Positions 35,901 to 44,616 of a DNA stretch of 64,000 bases are shown one piece after another. The notes beneath the pieces were generated by a model. The model was not told the origin of the DNA and did no database searches. It saw nothing but the letters and a program-made list of their open reading frames with translations. The DNA lies in NCBI GenBank assembly GCA_022511465.1, contig JAFLRM010000004.1, forward strand, positions 1-64,000. The letters run 5' to 3'. Every line of letters starts with the position of its first letter. Position 1 is the stretch's first letter. This DNA comes from Acetatifactor sp. (GTDB lineage: Bacteria; Bacillota; Clostridia; Lachnospirales; Lachnospiraceae). The translations under genes and the position numbers were made by a program.

Positions 35901-36493
35901 CGCTGGATGAGGAAAACGGGGCGGTACGTGTACAGGATCATGCGCGTGCGACAGTGGGTGGCATCATCACCGACAAGAACGTAAAGTATACCAAGAATGA
36001 CAAGATCATGGCGTTCTTAAGTCTGGAAGATCTGGTAGGGATTGTGGAGGTGATCGTATTCCCGCAGGATTATGAGCGCTTCAGCAGTCTGCTTTTGGAG
36101 GACACAAAGGTGTTCGTCCAGGGGCGGACCTCCGTGGAGGAGGATCGGGACGCCAAGCTGATCTGTGAGCAGATCATGACCTTTGAGGAGGCTGCCGCGC
36201 AAAGCAGTGAACGCCGTCAGGCTGTCAAAATGCCCGACGGTGTCTGGGTGCAGTTTGCCGATGCAGAAAGTTATGCCGCAAAGGAAAAAGAGCTTCTCGA
36301 AGCCATCGCGGACTCGGACGGAAATGACAATGTGGTGATATTTTTAAAGAGCAATAAGTCCTTTAAGATCCTGCCTGCAAACCGACGTGTAAAGGCGGAC
36401 GAGAGTCTTAAGAAACGGTTGAATGAGCTGTTTGGTGAGGAAAATGTCGGTTTCCGGATGAAAGCTATTGAAAACCACGAAAAAAAGGATTAA
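32951..36493 (+). CDS. dnaE: DNA polymerase III subunit alpha (DnaE)
   Basis: 1180 residues, full length. It copies DNA in the replisome together with PolC in Firmicutes. PHP domain at the start (FAHLHVHTEYSLLDG), catalytic core with MPDIDVDF near 402-410, helix-hairpin and OB-fold (VGGIITDKN) toward the end. AAAGGAG precedes the ATG. pfkA follows closely, a pairing common in Firmicutes. Unusually, the operon of surface-glycan genes runs straight into it without a visible terminator or promoter, so part of its transcription may come from there. Confidence 0.97.
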   Translation: MAFAHLHVHTEYSLLDGSNKIKEYVSRVKELGMDSAAITDHGVMYGVIDFYRAAKAEGIKPILGCEVYVAPNSRFDKETTGGEDRYYHLVLLAENNMGYANLMKIVSRGFTEGYYYRPRVDMEVLNRYHEGIIALSACLAGEVQRYIVKGLPDEARKVALKYEACFGKGSYFLEMQDHGIPEQRMVNMELMKMSKELDIPLVVTNDVHYTYAEDADSHDILLCLQTGKKLADEDRMRYEGGQYYVKSEEEMKGLFPYAWEAVENTQRIADRCNVEIEFGVTKLPKFEVPEGYDAWGYLNKLCSDGLTERYGDENQPAGDTGQTLRERLDYELDVIRTMGYVDYFLIVWDFINYARENDIPVGPGRGSAAGSIVSYCLKITNIDPIKYSLLFERFLNPERVSMPDIDVDFCFERRQEVIDYVSRKYGEDKVVQIVTFGTLAAKGVIRDVGRVMDLPYAMVDSIAKMVPNELNITLDRALEINPELRKLYQEDESVTRLIDMCKRLEGLPRHTSMHAAGVVICQKAADEFVPLSRGSDGSIVTQFTMTTLEELGLLKMDFLGLRTLTVIHDAVKFVEENRGIRIDIDHIDYDDKKVLDSLGTGRTEGVFQLESGGMKNFMKELHPQSLEDVIAGISLYRPGPMDFIPKYIKGKNNHKDVTYSCPQLEPILAPTYGCIVYQEQVMQIVRDLGGYTLGRSDLVRRAMSKKKQSVMEKERANFIYGNEAEGVKGCVANGISEQTATQIYEDMMDFAKYAFNKSHAACYAVVAYQTAFLKYYYPVEFMAALLTSVIDNPRKVSDYILTCRSMGIELLPPDINEGQSGFSVSGKGIRYALTAIRGVGRPVIDSIVQERRERGAFTNLKDFITRMSGTDVNKRAIENFIKAGAMDSLGGTRKQFMSVYIQILDHITKDKKNNLAGQISLFDIADEDSKEEFDIRMPDLGEYNKEMMLAFEKEVLGVYISGHPLEEYQELWQSIITNTTNDFALDEENGAVRVQDHARATVGGIITDKNVKYTKNDKIMAFLSLEDLVGIVEVIVFPQDYERFSSLLLEDTKVFVQGRTSVEEDRDAKLICEQIMTFEEAAAQSSERRQAVKMPDGVWVQFADAESYAAKEKELLEAIADSDGNDNVVIFLKSNKSFKILPANRRVKADESLKKRLNELFGEENVGFRMKAIENHEKKD

Positions 36494-36518
36494 AATTTAA
36501 GAAGTAGGAGGTGACGTC

Positions 36519-37487
36519 ATGGCAAAAGAGATTAAGACGATTGGCGTTATGACAAGCGGTGGTGACGCACCGGGAATGAACGCAGCGATCCGCGCGGTTG
36601 TCCGCACCGCCCTTGCAAGAGGGCTGAAGGTTAAGGGCATTAAGAAAGGTTATCAAGGGCTTTTGAATGAGGAAATAATGGACATGGAGGCGCGCAGTGT
36701 CTCCGAGATCATTCAGCGCGGCGGAACGATCCTGGGCACGGCCAGATGTCTGGAATTCAAGACTCCCGAAGGGCAGAAGAAGGGGGCTGATATCTGCAGA
36801 AAGTGCGGCATTGACGGAATGGTGGTCATCGGCGGCGACGGATCCTACCGCGGGGCGCAGGCGCTCTCCAGAAATGGGATCAATACCATCGGTCTGCCCG
36901 GCACCATCGACCTGGACATTGCCTGCACGGATTACACCATTGGCTTTGATACGGCTGTCAATACAGCCATGAGTGCGATCGACAAGGTAAAGGATACCTC
37001 TTCCTCCCACGAGCGATGCAGTATTATTGAGGTAATGGGACGCCATGCCGGCTATATCGCCCTCTGGTGCGGCGTCGCCAATGGTGCGGAGGACATCCTC
37101 ATACCCGAGAAATATGATTTTAACGAGCAGAGTATTATCAATAACATCATAGCGAACCGCAAGAAGGGCAAGACCCATCACATTATCATCAATGCGGAGG
37201 GAATCGGACATTCCACCTCCATGGCCCGCAGAATTGAGGCAGCTACCGGCATTGAGACCCGGGCCACCATTCTGGGGTATATGCAGCGAGGAGGCAGCCC
37301 TACTGCCAAGGATCGCTATTATGCCTCCATCATGGGCGCCTATGCGGTGGACATCTTGCTTCAGGGCAAAACCAACCGAGTGGTTGGCTATAAGCGCGGG
37401 GAATTTACAGACTTTGACATTGAGTCTGCTCTGAACATGGAGAAGAGCATCGACGAGTATCAGTTTGAGGTGGCTCAAATATTATAG
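36519..37487 (+). CDS. pfkA: ATP-dependent 6-phosphofructokinase
   Basis: 322 residues, standard bacterial length. It phosphorylates fructose-6-phosphate in glycolysis. TSGGDAPGMNAAIRAVVR and GGDGSYRGA bind ATP; PGTIDLDIACTDYTIGFDTA holds the catalytic Asp; EVMGRHAGYIAL and QRGGSPTAKDR complete the family pattern. AGGAGGTGA precedes the start. It is probably cotranscribed with dnaE and ends at a strong terminator. Confidence 0.97.
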   Translation: MAKEIKTIGVMTSGGDAPGMNAAIRAVVRTALARGLKVKGIKKGYQGLLNEEIMDMEARSVSEIIQRGGTILGTARCLEFKTPEGQKKGADICRKCGIDGMVVIGGDGSYRGAQALSRNGINTIGLPGTIDLDIACTDYTIGFDTAVNTAMSAIDKVKDTSSSHERCSIIEVMGRHAGYIALWCGVANGAEDILIPEKYDFNEQSIINNIIANRKKGKTHHIIINAEGIGHSTSMARRIEAATGIETRATILGYMQRGGSPTAKDRYYASIMGAYAVDILLQGKTNRVVGYKRGEFTDFDIESALNMEKSIDEYQFEVAQIL

Positions 37488-37496
37488 AAGGAACAC

Positions 37497-37532
37497 AAAG
37501 GCGGCCCTTTTGACATAGCGGGCCGCTTTTTT
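37497..37532 (+). terminator. Terminator of dnaE-pfkA
   Basis: GCGGCCC/GGGCCGC stem (37501-37507 with 37520-37526), 12-base loop, then six T. Confidence 0.9.
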
Positions 37533-37610
37533 GACACGGAGAAGTCCGCAGACAAGAAAACAGGTCGGCAGAAAGAGAATTTTGCCGATTGGGAGGAAAA
37601 AATTACGGCC

Positions 37611-38405
37611 ATGATCACAAGTGCTGCAAACGCAAAGGTCAAACAGATCATTCAGTGGCGGAACAAGTCAAAAGAGCGCAGAAAAGACGACGTGTTCCTG
37701 GCGGAAGGTCCCAAAATGTATGAGGAGGCACCAACAGACTGGATCAAGGAAGTTTATCTTTCGTGCAGCCTGGAGGAAAAGCTGCGCTCAGGAGAGCTTC
37801 CCCGGCCGCTTTCCCAAAAACTGGAGAAGAGCGGCTACGAGGTGGTGACGGATGAGCTGTTTGTCAAAATGTCGGATACTCAGAGCCCACAGGGGATCTT
37901 GACGGTGGTGCGGCAGCCACATTACACGTTGGAGCAGCTTTTGCAGAACACGGATCCACTCTTTCTAGTGTTGGAAAATCTTCAGGATCCGGGAAATCTG
38001 GGAACGATCCTCAGAACCGGGGAGGGAGCTGGAGTAACGGGCGTTATTATGGATGGCAAAACAGTAGATATTTTTAACCCTAAGACCATTCGGGCCACCA
38101 TGGGGTCCGTCTACCGAGTACCGTTTGTATATGTAACGGATCTATTTAAAACTGTGAAAGAATTGCGTGAACAGGGGGTTCACACCTACGCGGCTCACTT
38201 AAAAAGTAACACCTATTATGATTGTTTTTCCTTTCGGGAGAGCACTGCATTTTTGATCGGAAACGAGGGAAACGGGTTGACAGAGGAGATTGCTGGCAGC
38301 GCGGAGAATTACTTGAAAATTCCCATGGAAGGTCAGGTGGAATCCTTAAATGCCGCTATTGCTGCTGCACTGCTTTTGTATGAGGCACACCGGCAGAGAC
38401 GGTAA
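37611..38405 (+). CDS. TrmH/SpoU-family RNA 2'-O-methyltransferase
   Basis: 264 residues. It should methylate a ribose 2'-OH in rRNA or tRNA with S-adenosylmethionine. The three family motifs are visible: ENLQDPGNLGTILRT, IGNEGNGLTEE and IPMEGQVESLNAA, the last two forming the knotted cofactor site. The N-terminal 90 residues are the L30e-like substrate-binding domain. RNA target unknown; RlmB and TrmH-like paralogs cannot be told apart here. GGGAGG precedes the ATG at 13 bases. Confidence 0.9.
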   Translation: MITSAANAKVKQIIQWRNKSKERRKDDVFLAEGPKMYEEAPTDWIKEVYLSCSLEEKLRSGELPRPLSQKLEKSGYEVVTDELFVKMSDTQSPQGILTVVRQPHYTLEQLLQNTDPLFLVLENLQDPGNLGTILRTGEGAGVTGVIMDGKTVDIFNPKTIRATMGSVYRVPFVYVTDLFKTVKELREQGVHTYAAHLKSNTYYDCFSFRESTAFLIGNEGNGLTEEIAGSAENYLKIPMEGQVESLNAAIAAALLLYEAHRQRR

Positions 38406-38464
38406 TTGTTGATAACGGGTGTAATAAATTGCGAGCATTTCAAATTTGAAAGGAGATACATAGC

Positions 38465-39271
38465 ATGGCGGACAAGAAAATTGGCTTTATCGGGCTGGGC
38501 AACATGGCGACGTCCATGATCGGCGGAATGTTACAGAAAGGGATTGTGAAACCGGAGAATATCATTGGATCTGCCAAGACGACAGCCACCAAAGAGCGTG
38601 TTAAAGCAAAATACAATATCACAGTTGCGGACAGTAATGCACAGGTTGCCGCGCAGACGGACATTTTGTTTTTGGCGGTGAAACCTGTTTTCTTTCCGGA
38701 GGTGATCGCGGAGATCCGGGACGCAGTGCGCGCGGAGACTCTGGTTGTCAGCATTGCTGCTGGGAAAAACCTGTGTTATCTTATGGAAGCGTTTGGTGGA
38801 TCGGATCGGAAACTGATCCGTTGCATGCCCAATACGCCCGCATTGGTCTTGGAGGGCTGCACCGGTGTGTGTGCCGGGGAGGCGGTGACGGAGGAGGAAC
38901 TGGAAGAGGTTCTTTTGTTGCTGCAGGCCTTTGGTAAGGCAAGGGTGGTTCCGGAGAGGCTGATGGATGTGGTGGTGGGAGTCAGCGGAAGTTCCCCGGC
39001 CTATGTCTTTCTCTTTATTGAAGCCATGGCGGATGAGGCCGTGGCAGAGGGTATGCCCCGGGATCTAGCCTATGAATTTGCAGCTCAGGCGGTTCTGGGA
39101 AGTGCCAAGATGGTGCTGGAGACCGGCATGCATCCGGGAGCTCTGAAAGATATGGTCTGCTCGCCTGGCGGTACTACTATTCAGGCTGTGAAAATGTTGG
39201 AGGAAAAAGGCTTTCGTGCGGCAATTATGGACGCCATGGAGGCATGTATCGGGAAGTCGAGAAACATGTGA
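38465..39271 (+). CDS. proC: Pyrroline-5-carboxylate reductase
   Basis: 268 residues, standard length. It makes proline from pyrroline-5-carboxylate with NAD(P)H. IGFIGLGNMATSMIGGML is the dinucleotide site; GSSPAYVFLFIEAMADEAV and SPGGTTIQAV are the ProC signature. AAAGGAG lies before the ATG. It is alone between the methylase gene and the SleB-type gene. Confidence 0.95.
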   Translation: MADKKIGFIGLGNMATSMIGGMLQKGIVKPENIIGSAKTTATKERVKAKYNITVADSNAQVAAQTDILFLAVKPVFFPEVIAEIRDAVRAETLVVSIAAGKNLCYLMEAFGGSDRKLIRCMPNTPALVLEGCTGVCAGEAVTEEELEEVLLLLQAFGKARVVPERLMDVVVGVSGSSPAYVFLFIEAMADEAVAEGMPRDLAYEFAAQAVLGSAKMVLETGMHPGALKDMVCSPGGTTIQAVKMLEEKGFRAAIMDAMEACIGKSRNM

Positions 39272-39317
39272 TCGTTGCGGCGCGGGCAGGATGGAATTAA
39301 TGTCTGCGGATAAGTGC

Positions 39318-39346
39318 TTGACAAACCCCAAAGCTTCTGCTATGAT
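39318..39346 (+). promoter_or_regulatory. Sigma-A promoter of the SleB-type gene
   Basis: TTGACA (39318-39323), 17 bases, TATGAT (39341-39346); near-consensus, 94 bases before the chosen start. Confidence 0.85.
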
Positions 39347-39363
39347 ACTCCTTGTAACAAATG

Positions 39364-39409
39364 TAACAAAGTTGTAATAAATTATTAAGAAAGAGTTATA
39401 ACTTTGTTA
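39364..39409 (+). promoter_or_regulatory. Leader inverted repeat before the SleB-type gene
   Basis: TAACAAAGTT (39364-39373) and its exact complement (39400-39409) enclose 26 bases, starting about ten bases after the predicted transcript start. Two direct TGTAACAAA copies overlap its left arm. It may be an RNA hairpin or a two-site operator. It lacks the conserved parts of a c-di-AMP riboswitch. Confidence 0.5.
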
Positions 39410-39439
39410 AGGTTACTACTTTTTTTGGAGGTATTGGCA

Positions 39440-40516
39440 ATGGCAGGACGCAGGAGATTGCCTGCTGCACTTTTTGGACTTTCGTTAGCCATGTGTGTGA
39501 CGGTGCAGGCAGGTATGACCGCACAGGCCAGTGGCAGGAACTTTCTGGATGACTTGAACGGGGGAGTTGCTGCTATATTGGATCCTGGCAATAACAATAC
39601 AACAGAGATCATCAATGCCACAGCAAGAGAACTGAATCTGACATTGTATTCTGAAGAGGAGGAGGAATCCTCTCTTGTTATGGCCAATGTACAGAATGCG
39701 CTGAACGTCAGAAGCGAACCCCGTGAGGATGCGAAAAAGGTGGGACTTTTATACAAGGACTGCGGAGGCGTGATCCTTGACAGGCAGAATGGCTGGACAC
39801 TGTTGCAGTCCGGAAATATTGTGGGCTGGGCATCGGATGAATACCTGCTCTTTGGAGAGGAAGCGCAAGCGCTGGCAAACGAGGTGGGAAGAATGATCGC
39901 CACCATCAATACGGAAACGCTGCGCGTGCGTGCTGAGGCGAGTGTGGAGTCCTCCATCTACGGGCTGCTTCCCAAGGGAGAGATCGTGGAAGTGGTGAAC
40001 ACAGATAATGAGGAGTGGATCTGCATTGACTACGAGGGTGATGACGGATATGTTTCCGCTGAGTATGTCACTTTGGATTTCCAGATCGACTCCGGTGAGA
40101 CGATCGAGGAGATCAAAGCCCGTGAGGCAGCCGAGCGTGAGGCGAAGCGCCATGTGAACTATGGTGAGTATACCACCGACGCGGACAGCACCAAACTGCT
40201 GGCGGCGCTGATACAGTGTGAGGCCGGCGGCGAGCCCTACGAGGGTCAATTAGCGGTGGCATCTGTGGTTATGAACCGTGTGAGAAGCGGAGCATATCCC
40301 AACAGTATACACGGCGTGATCTACGCATCCGGACAGTTTACTCCTGCCATGAGCGGCAAGGTGAACTCCGTATATGAGTCGGGCAGATATTCTTCCAGCT
40401 GTCTGCAGGCAGCGCAGGAAGCGATCGCCGGAACTTCCAACGTGGGAGATATGACGCACTTCCGCAGAAACGACGGACGTGACGGATTGGTGATCGGTCA
40501 CCATGTATTTTACTAA
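39440..40516 (+). CDS. Secreted SH3b-SleB cell wall hydrolase
   Basis: 358 residues from ATG 39440 (TTGGAGG eight bases before). A signal peptide ends near AQA at 30. Two SH3b wall-binding domains follow (ALNVRSEP around 75-138; LRVRAEAS around 150-215), then a short charged helix and a SleB/CwlJ-type hydrolase (LLAALIQCEAGGEPYEGQLA with the catalytic Glu, AVASVVMNRV, HFRRNDG). It should cut peptidoglycan in growth, division or spore germination. A strong promoter and terminator make it a single-gene unit. Confidence 0.9.
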   Translation: MAGRRRLPAALFGLSLAMCVTVQAGMTAQASGRNFLDDLNGGVAAILDPGNNNTTEIINATARELNLTLYSEEEEESSLVMANVQNALNVRSEPREDAKKVGLLYKDCGGVILDRQNGWTLLQSGNIVGWASDEYLLFGEEAQALANEVGRMIATINTETLRVRAEASVESSIYGLLPKGEIVEVVNTDNEEWICIDYEGDDGYVSAEYVTLDFQIDSGETIEEIKAREAAEREAKRHVNYGEYTTDADSTKLLAALIQCEAGGEPYEGQLAVASVVMNRVRSGAYPNSIHGVIYASGQFTPAMSGKVNSVYESGRYSSSCLQAAQEAIAGTSNVGDMTHFRRNDGRDGLVIGHHVFY

Positions 40517-40518
40517 AA

Positions 40519-40554
40519 TTAAGGCGGCATACTGTAAGGGTGTGCCGCCTTTTT
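40519..40554 (+). terminator. Terminator of the SleB-type gene
   Basis: AAGGCGGCATAC pairs, with one G-T pair, with 40540-40551 and is followed by a T run. Confidence 0.9.
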
Positions 40555-40579
40555 ACCGTTTTTTGGAGCAGAAAAAAGA

Positions 40580-40608
40580 TTGACCTGCTATATTTTTTGT
40601 AATATATT
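40580..40608 (+). promoter_or_regulatory. Promoter of nfeD-SPFH pair
   Basis: TTGACC (40580-40585), 17 bases, TATATT (40603-40608). A second TATAAT starts nine bases later, without its own -35. Confidence 0.65.
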
Positions 40609-40647
40609 GTTTATAATGATAATTATGACGAGATAGGGAGTGACACT

Positions 40648-41106
40648 ATGAACGAATATATGATTTTTTGGCTGATCGTCCTGATCGTGTCCATCGTGGT
40701 GGAGTTGGTCAGCCTTGGGCTTACCTCTATCTGGTTTGCGGGCGGCGCGGTAGTGGCCGTTTTGGCGGCGGCGCTGGGTGCTCCGCTGTATCTGCAGATC
40801 ATCTTGTTTCTGGCGGTCTCCCTGTTGCTTCTGGCATTCACCAGGCCGGTGGCGGTGCGCTATTTTAACAAGGAGCGTGTGAAGACAAACGTGGAGAGCC
40901 TGGTAGGGCGTCAGGCCATTGTCATCAGTGAGATCGACAACCTGCAGGGTATAGGACAGGTGACCGTGGGCGGTCAGGAGTGGAGTGCCCGCAGCTATGT
41001 TGAGGAGGAGAAGATTCCCGTGGGTGCAGTCGTGGTGGTGAGGGCTGTAAGCGGCGTGAAGCTGATCGTGAGAGAGGAATCTCCAATGAAGGAGTCTCTA
41101 ACATAA
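40648..41106 (+). CDS. NfeD-family membrane protein
   Basis: 152 residues: two or three membrane helices in the first 70 residues, then an OB-fold of about 65 residues (GRQAIVISEIDNLQGIGQVTVGG in part). Short NfeD proteins partner with SPFH/stomatin proteins to organise membrane microdomains; such a gene follows 44 bases on. GGGAG precedes the ATG. The protease domain of long NfeD proteins is absent. Confidence 0.88.
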   Translation: MNEYMIFWLIVLIVSIVVELVSLGLTSIWFAGGAVVAVLAAALGAPLYLQIILFLAVSLLLLAFTRPVAVRYFNKERVKTNVESLVGRQAIVISEIDNLQGIGQVTVGGQEWSARSYVEEEKIPVGAVVVVRAVSGVKLIVREESPMKESLT

Positions 41107-41149
41107 ACAAACGTGTGCTGTCGCGCTACAGCACAGAAAGAGGTTAAAG

Positions 41150-42073
41150 ATGTGGATCATACCAATTATTTTAATTATTTTGATCTTATGGATATTTGTT
41201 TCCTGCATTAAGATCGTTCCTCAGGCACAGGCTTACGTCATTGAGCGTCTGGGAGCATATCAGGGCACTTGGTCCGTTGGCTTCCATTTGAAGATGCCTT
41301 TTTTGGACCGTGTTGCAAGAAGGGTGAATTTGAAGGAACAGGTGGCGGATTTCCCGCCTCAGCCGGTGATCACCAAGGATAACGCATCCGTGCGGATAGA
41401 TACCGTTGTGTTCTATCAGATCACAGATCCCAAGTTGTTTACCTACGGTGTGGAGAATCCTATGATGGCGATCGAGAATCTGACCGCGACCACGCTCCGT
41501 AACATTATCGGTGATCTGGAATTGGATCAGACGTTGACCTCCCGCGAGATCATCAACACCAAGATGCGCTCTGCTCTGGATATTGCGACCGATCCCTGGG
41601 GTATCAAGGTCAACCGTGTAGAACTGAAGAACATCATCCCGCCCGCTGAGATCCAGAATGCCATGGAGAAGCAGATGAAAGCAGAGCGTGAGAGACGTGA
41701 GGCTGTCACCCGTGCGGAAGGTGAAAAGAGAGCTAAGATTCTTGAGGCGGAAGGTGAGAAAGAGTCTGCCATCCTCCGTGCAGAGGCCGACAAGCAGGCG
41801 GCGATCCTTCGCGCAGAGGCACAGAAGGAGAAAATGATCCGCGAGGCGGAAGGTGAAGCGGAGGCGATCCTAAAGGTGCAGCAGGCAAATGCCGACGGTA
41901 TCAAAGTGTTGAAAGAGGCCGGCGCAGATGCAGCGGTTTTGAAGATAAAGAGTCTGGAGGCTTTTGAAAAAGTGGCGGACGGCAAGGCAACTACCATCCT
42001 TCTTCCCGCAGAGCTTCAGGGCATTGCCAGCGTGGCGGCCGCTCTAAAAGAGGGAGCTAAGGCAACGGAATAA
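41150..42073 (+). CDS. SPFH/band 7 (stomatin-like, QmcA type) protein
   Basis: 307 residues: one N-terminal membrane anchor (about 3-22), the SPFH domain (VPQAQAYVIERLGAYQGTW, ADFPPQPVITKDNASVRID), then a long charged helix (about 185-260) with ERREAVTRAEGEKRAKI-type repeats that drives oligomer formation. It assembles membrane rafts with the NfeD protein. A terminator follows at 42089. Confidence 0.93.
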   Translation: MWIIPIILIILILWIFVSCIKIVPQAQAYVIERLGAYQGTWSVGFHLKMPFLDRVARRVNLKEQVADFPPQPVITKDNASVRIDTVVFYQITDPKLFTYGVENPMMAIENLTATTLRNIIGDLELDQTLTSREIINTKMRSALDIATDPWGIKVNRVELKNIIPPAEIQNAMEKQMKAERERREAVTRAEGEKRAKILEAEGEKESAILRAEADKQAAILRAEAQKEKMIREAEGEAEAILKVQQANADGIKVLKEAGADAAVLKIKSLEAFEKVADGKATTILLPAELQGIASVAAALKEGAKATE

Positions 42074-42088
42074 AAGGTGTTCCTACAA

Positions 42089-42133
42089 GCGTGATGCCGG
42101 CATGGAGACATGTAAGGCATCGCGCCTTTTTTT
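42089..42133 (+). terminator. Terminator of nfeD-SPFH pair
   Basis: GCGTGATGCC (42089-42098) pairs with GGCATCGCGC (42116-42125), one T-G pair, then seven T. Confidence 0.88.
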
Positions 42134-42196
42134 GAAACACAAATTGGGAAAAAATGGAAAGCGGGCAAGATAAATGCATACAAGGAGGCATAGGAT

Positions 42197-43186
42197 ATGA
42201 ATCTAAAAGGACGCGATTTTTTGAAATTGCTGGACTTTACGCCGGAAGAGATCCTCTATCTGATCGATCTGGCGGCGGAGTTGAAAGATAAGAAAAAGAA
42301 AGGGATCCCTGTGGACACCTTTCGGGGCAAGAATGTGGCATTGATCTTTGAGAAGACCAGCACTCGCACCAGATGTGCTTTCGAGGTTGCAGCTCACGAT
42401 CTGGGAATGGGCACGACCTATTTGGATCCCTCCGGATCGCAGATAGGCAAGAAGGAGAGTATTGCCGACACAGCCAGGGTGTTGTCCGGAATGTTTGAGG
42501 GCATTGAGTACCGTGGCTTTGAGCAGGAAATCGTGGAGGAATTGGCAAAGTATGCCAAGGTTCCCGTATGGAACGGACTTACCAATGAGTTCCATCCCAC
42601 CCAGATGCTGGCAGATCTTTTGACGATCAGAGAGCAATTTGGGCACCTTCAGGGTATTAAGCTCACCTACATGGGGGATGCCCGCTACAATATGGGGAAC
42701 TCCTGGATGGTAGCCTGCGCCAAGATGGGAATGCATTTTACGGCTTGTACTACAGCAAAGTATTTTCCGGCGGCCGAGCTGGTGGCGCAGTGTGAGGCCA
42801 TTGCAGCCGAGACCGGAGGCAGCATCACCCTGACGGAGGATGTGCAGGCCGGAACGAGGGGAGCGGATGTGATCTATACGGATGTGTGGGTTTCCATGGG
42901 GGAGCCCGACGAAGTGTGGGAGGAGCGCATCAAAGATCTGAAGGCCTATCAGGTCAATAGAGCGGTGATGGAAAATGCCGGAGAACAGGCAATCTTCCTC
43001 CACTGTCTCCCTGCATTCCACGATCTGAAGACCAAAATTGGAGCAGAGGTGGGTGAGCGTTTTGGCATTACGGAGATGGAAGTGACGGATGAAGTGTTTG
43101 AGTCCGCTCAGTCCAAGGTTTTTGAGGAGGCGGAGAACCGCATGCACACCATCAAGGCGGTCATGGCGGCGACACTGGCGGAGTAA
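42197..43186 (+). CDS. argF: Ornithine carbamoyltransferase
   Basis: 329 residues. It makes citrulline from ornithine and carbamoyl phosphate. [12 protein letters not shown] binds carbamoyl phosphate, FHPTQMLAD is family-specific, and HCLPAFHD carries the ornithine-binding Cys. An AGGAGG-type site lies before the ATG. Other arginine genes are absent, so it is either the biosynthetic enzyme in isolation or arcB; no arcA or arcC is nearby. birA follows 18 bases on. Confidence 0.95.
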   Translation: MNLKGRDFLKLLDFTPEEILYLIDLAAELKDKKKKGIPVDTFRGKNVALIFEKTSTRTRCAFEVAAHDLGMGTTYLDPSGSQIGKKESIADTARVLSGMFEGIEYRGFEQEIVEELAKYAKVPVWNGLTNEFHPTQMLADLLTIREQFGHLQGIKLTYMGDARYNMGNSWMVACAKMGMHFTACTTAKYFPAAELVAQCEAIAAETGGSITLTEDVQAGTRGADVIYTDVWVSMGEPDEVWEERIKDLKAYQVNRAVMENAGEQAIFLHCLPAFHDLKTKIGAEVGERFGITEMEVTDEVFESAQSKVFEEAENRMHTIKAVMAATLAE

Positions 43187-43204
43187 AGATAGGTTTAAGA
43201 AACG

Positions 43205-44212
43205 ATGAAAGCAGAGATATTGACACTTTTGCGGGAGCGGGCGGATTTTGTATCCGGACAGGAGCTGTGCGAACATTTCGGCGTGTCCCGCACCGCAGTC
43301 TGGAAAGGGATCAATCAGCTGAAAAAGGAAGGTTATTTGATCGAAGCGGTGCAAAATCGCGGCTATCGCCTGCGGGAGGAGTCCGAGGAGATCTACGGAC
43401 AGAATGAGCTGGCCAGTCGGATACAAACCAAATGGATGGGCCGTCCGGCCAAATTTTATGAGGAGCTTAGCTCTACCAACGCGCAGGCCAAGGTGGAAGC
43501 GGAGAACGGTGCGCAGGCGGGAACGCTGATAGTGACGGATTCACAGTCCGCCGGGCGCGGTAGGCGCGGTAGAGGCTGGAGCAGCCCGCCCGGGACCAAC
43601 GTTTATTTTACCCTGATCTTAAAGCCGGAGTTTGCGCCGGATAAAGCGTCCATGCTCACACTGCTCATGGCGCTCGCCGTGGCGCGTGGAATTAACCGAT
43701 CATTGACAGAAGCCGGGGAAACGAAAGAATCCCATACACTTGGCATCAAATGGCCCAACGATATCGTGGTGAACGGCAGAAAGGTCTGCGGGATCCTGAC
43801 AGAGATGAGTGTGGAGCGGGACTATATCCAGTATGTGGTCATCGGTGTGGGTATCAATGTAAAAAGGCAGGAGTTTGCGCCGGAGATCGCGGCTACCGCC
43901 GCCAGTCTGGAGGAGGAATACGGGAGGAAGCTGTCCCGATGTGCTTTGATCGCCAATATTTTGAAGGCTTTTGAGGAGGATTACAGGATCTTTTGCAAGA
44001 CGGAGAACCTGTCCGATCTGCGGGCGTGGTATGATGCTTTTTTGGTCAATCGGAACAGGGAGGTATGCGTTTTGGAGCCGGGCGGCGAATACCGCGGTGT
44101 GGCGAGGGGCATTAATGATGTGGGAGAGCTCCTGGTAGAGCTTGCGGACGGTACGGTCAAGGAAGTGTACGCCGGCGAAGTATCGGTGCGGGGCATTTAT
44201 GGCTATGTGTAG
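43205..44212 (+). CDS. birA: Biotin-protein ligase and biotin repressor BirA
   Basis: 335 residues: a winged helix (about 1-62; CEHFGVSRTAVWKGINQLK) that binds bio operators, the ligase core (GRGRRGRGWSSPPGTN binds biotinyl-AMP; KWPNDIVVNGRKVCGILTE) and a C-terminal SH3-like domain. It attaches biotin to carboxylases and represses biotin genes. No biotin gene or operator is evident in the window. Confidence 0.94.
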   Translation: MKAEILTLLRERADFVSGQELCEHFGVSRTAVWKGINQLKKEGYLIEAVQNRGYRLREESEEIYGQNELASRIQTKWMGRPAKFYEELSSTNAQAKVEAENGAQAGTLIVTDSQSAGRGRRGRGWSSPPGTNVYFTLILKPEFAPDKASMLTLLMALAVARGINRSLTEAGETKESHTLGIKWPNDIVVNGRKVCGILTEMSVERDYIQYVVIGVGINVKRQEFAPEIAATAASLEEEYGRKLSRCALIANILKAFEEDYRIFCKTENLSDLRAWYDAFLVNRNREVCVLEPGGEYRGVARGINDVGELLVELADGTVKEVYAGEVSVRGIYGYV

Positions 44213-44253
44213 ACACAATAGAGAGAGCGGGTGCGAAGAGGAGCAGAAAGCTT

Positions 44254-44604
44254 ATGGAAGATAATAAGATGGTGCTTTGCGGCGCCAACGCGTACGAGAA
44301 GAAATATTATTTTAACGAGACCTTCAAGGCAATACCGGACTCCATCAAGGACGAGCTGCATATTATCTGTGTGCTGTTCACGGAGGAGGTAGGGGGGATC
44401 TTTACGATCGCCTTTGAGGAGGACGGCACGGTTGTCATGGAGACCAACGCGGACGAGGATGATATCTATTATGACGAGGTTTCCAGCGGGCTGCTGGTGG
44501 CGGAGATCAGACGCCAGAGACAGGAGATGTTTGAATCCTTAAGCCTATATTATCGGGTAGTGATACTGCACGAGGATATGGCAGAGCTGTTGAAAGAGGA
44601 GTAG
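44254..44604 (+). CDS. Small conserved protein, probably DUF6145
   Basis: 116 residues, acidic, soluble. The start MVLCGANAYEKKYYFNE and the middle IICVLFTEEVGGIFT match what I recall of the DUF6145 family of Lachnospiraceae. No function is known to me. GAGGAG precedes the ATG, and it stands between birA and coaX with short gaps, so it belongs to the same operon. Confidence 0.65.
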   Translation: MEDNKMVLCGANAYEKKYYFNETFKAIPDSIKDELHIICVLFTEEVGGIFTIAFEEDGTVVMETNADEDDIYYDEVSSGLLVAEIRRQRQEMFESLSLYYRVVILHEDMAELLKEE

Positions 44605-44616
44605 TGTGAGAACAAT

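Noticed and set aside
39347..39439. c-di-AMP (ydaO) riboswitch before the SleB-type gene
   Set aside because: The leader is under 100 bases and lacks the conserved ydaO sequence blocks.
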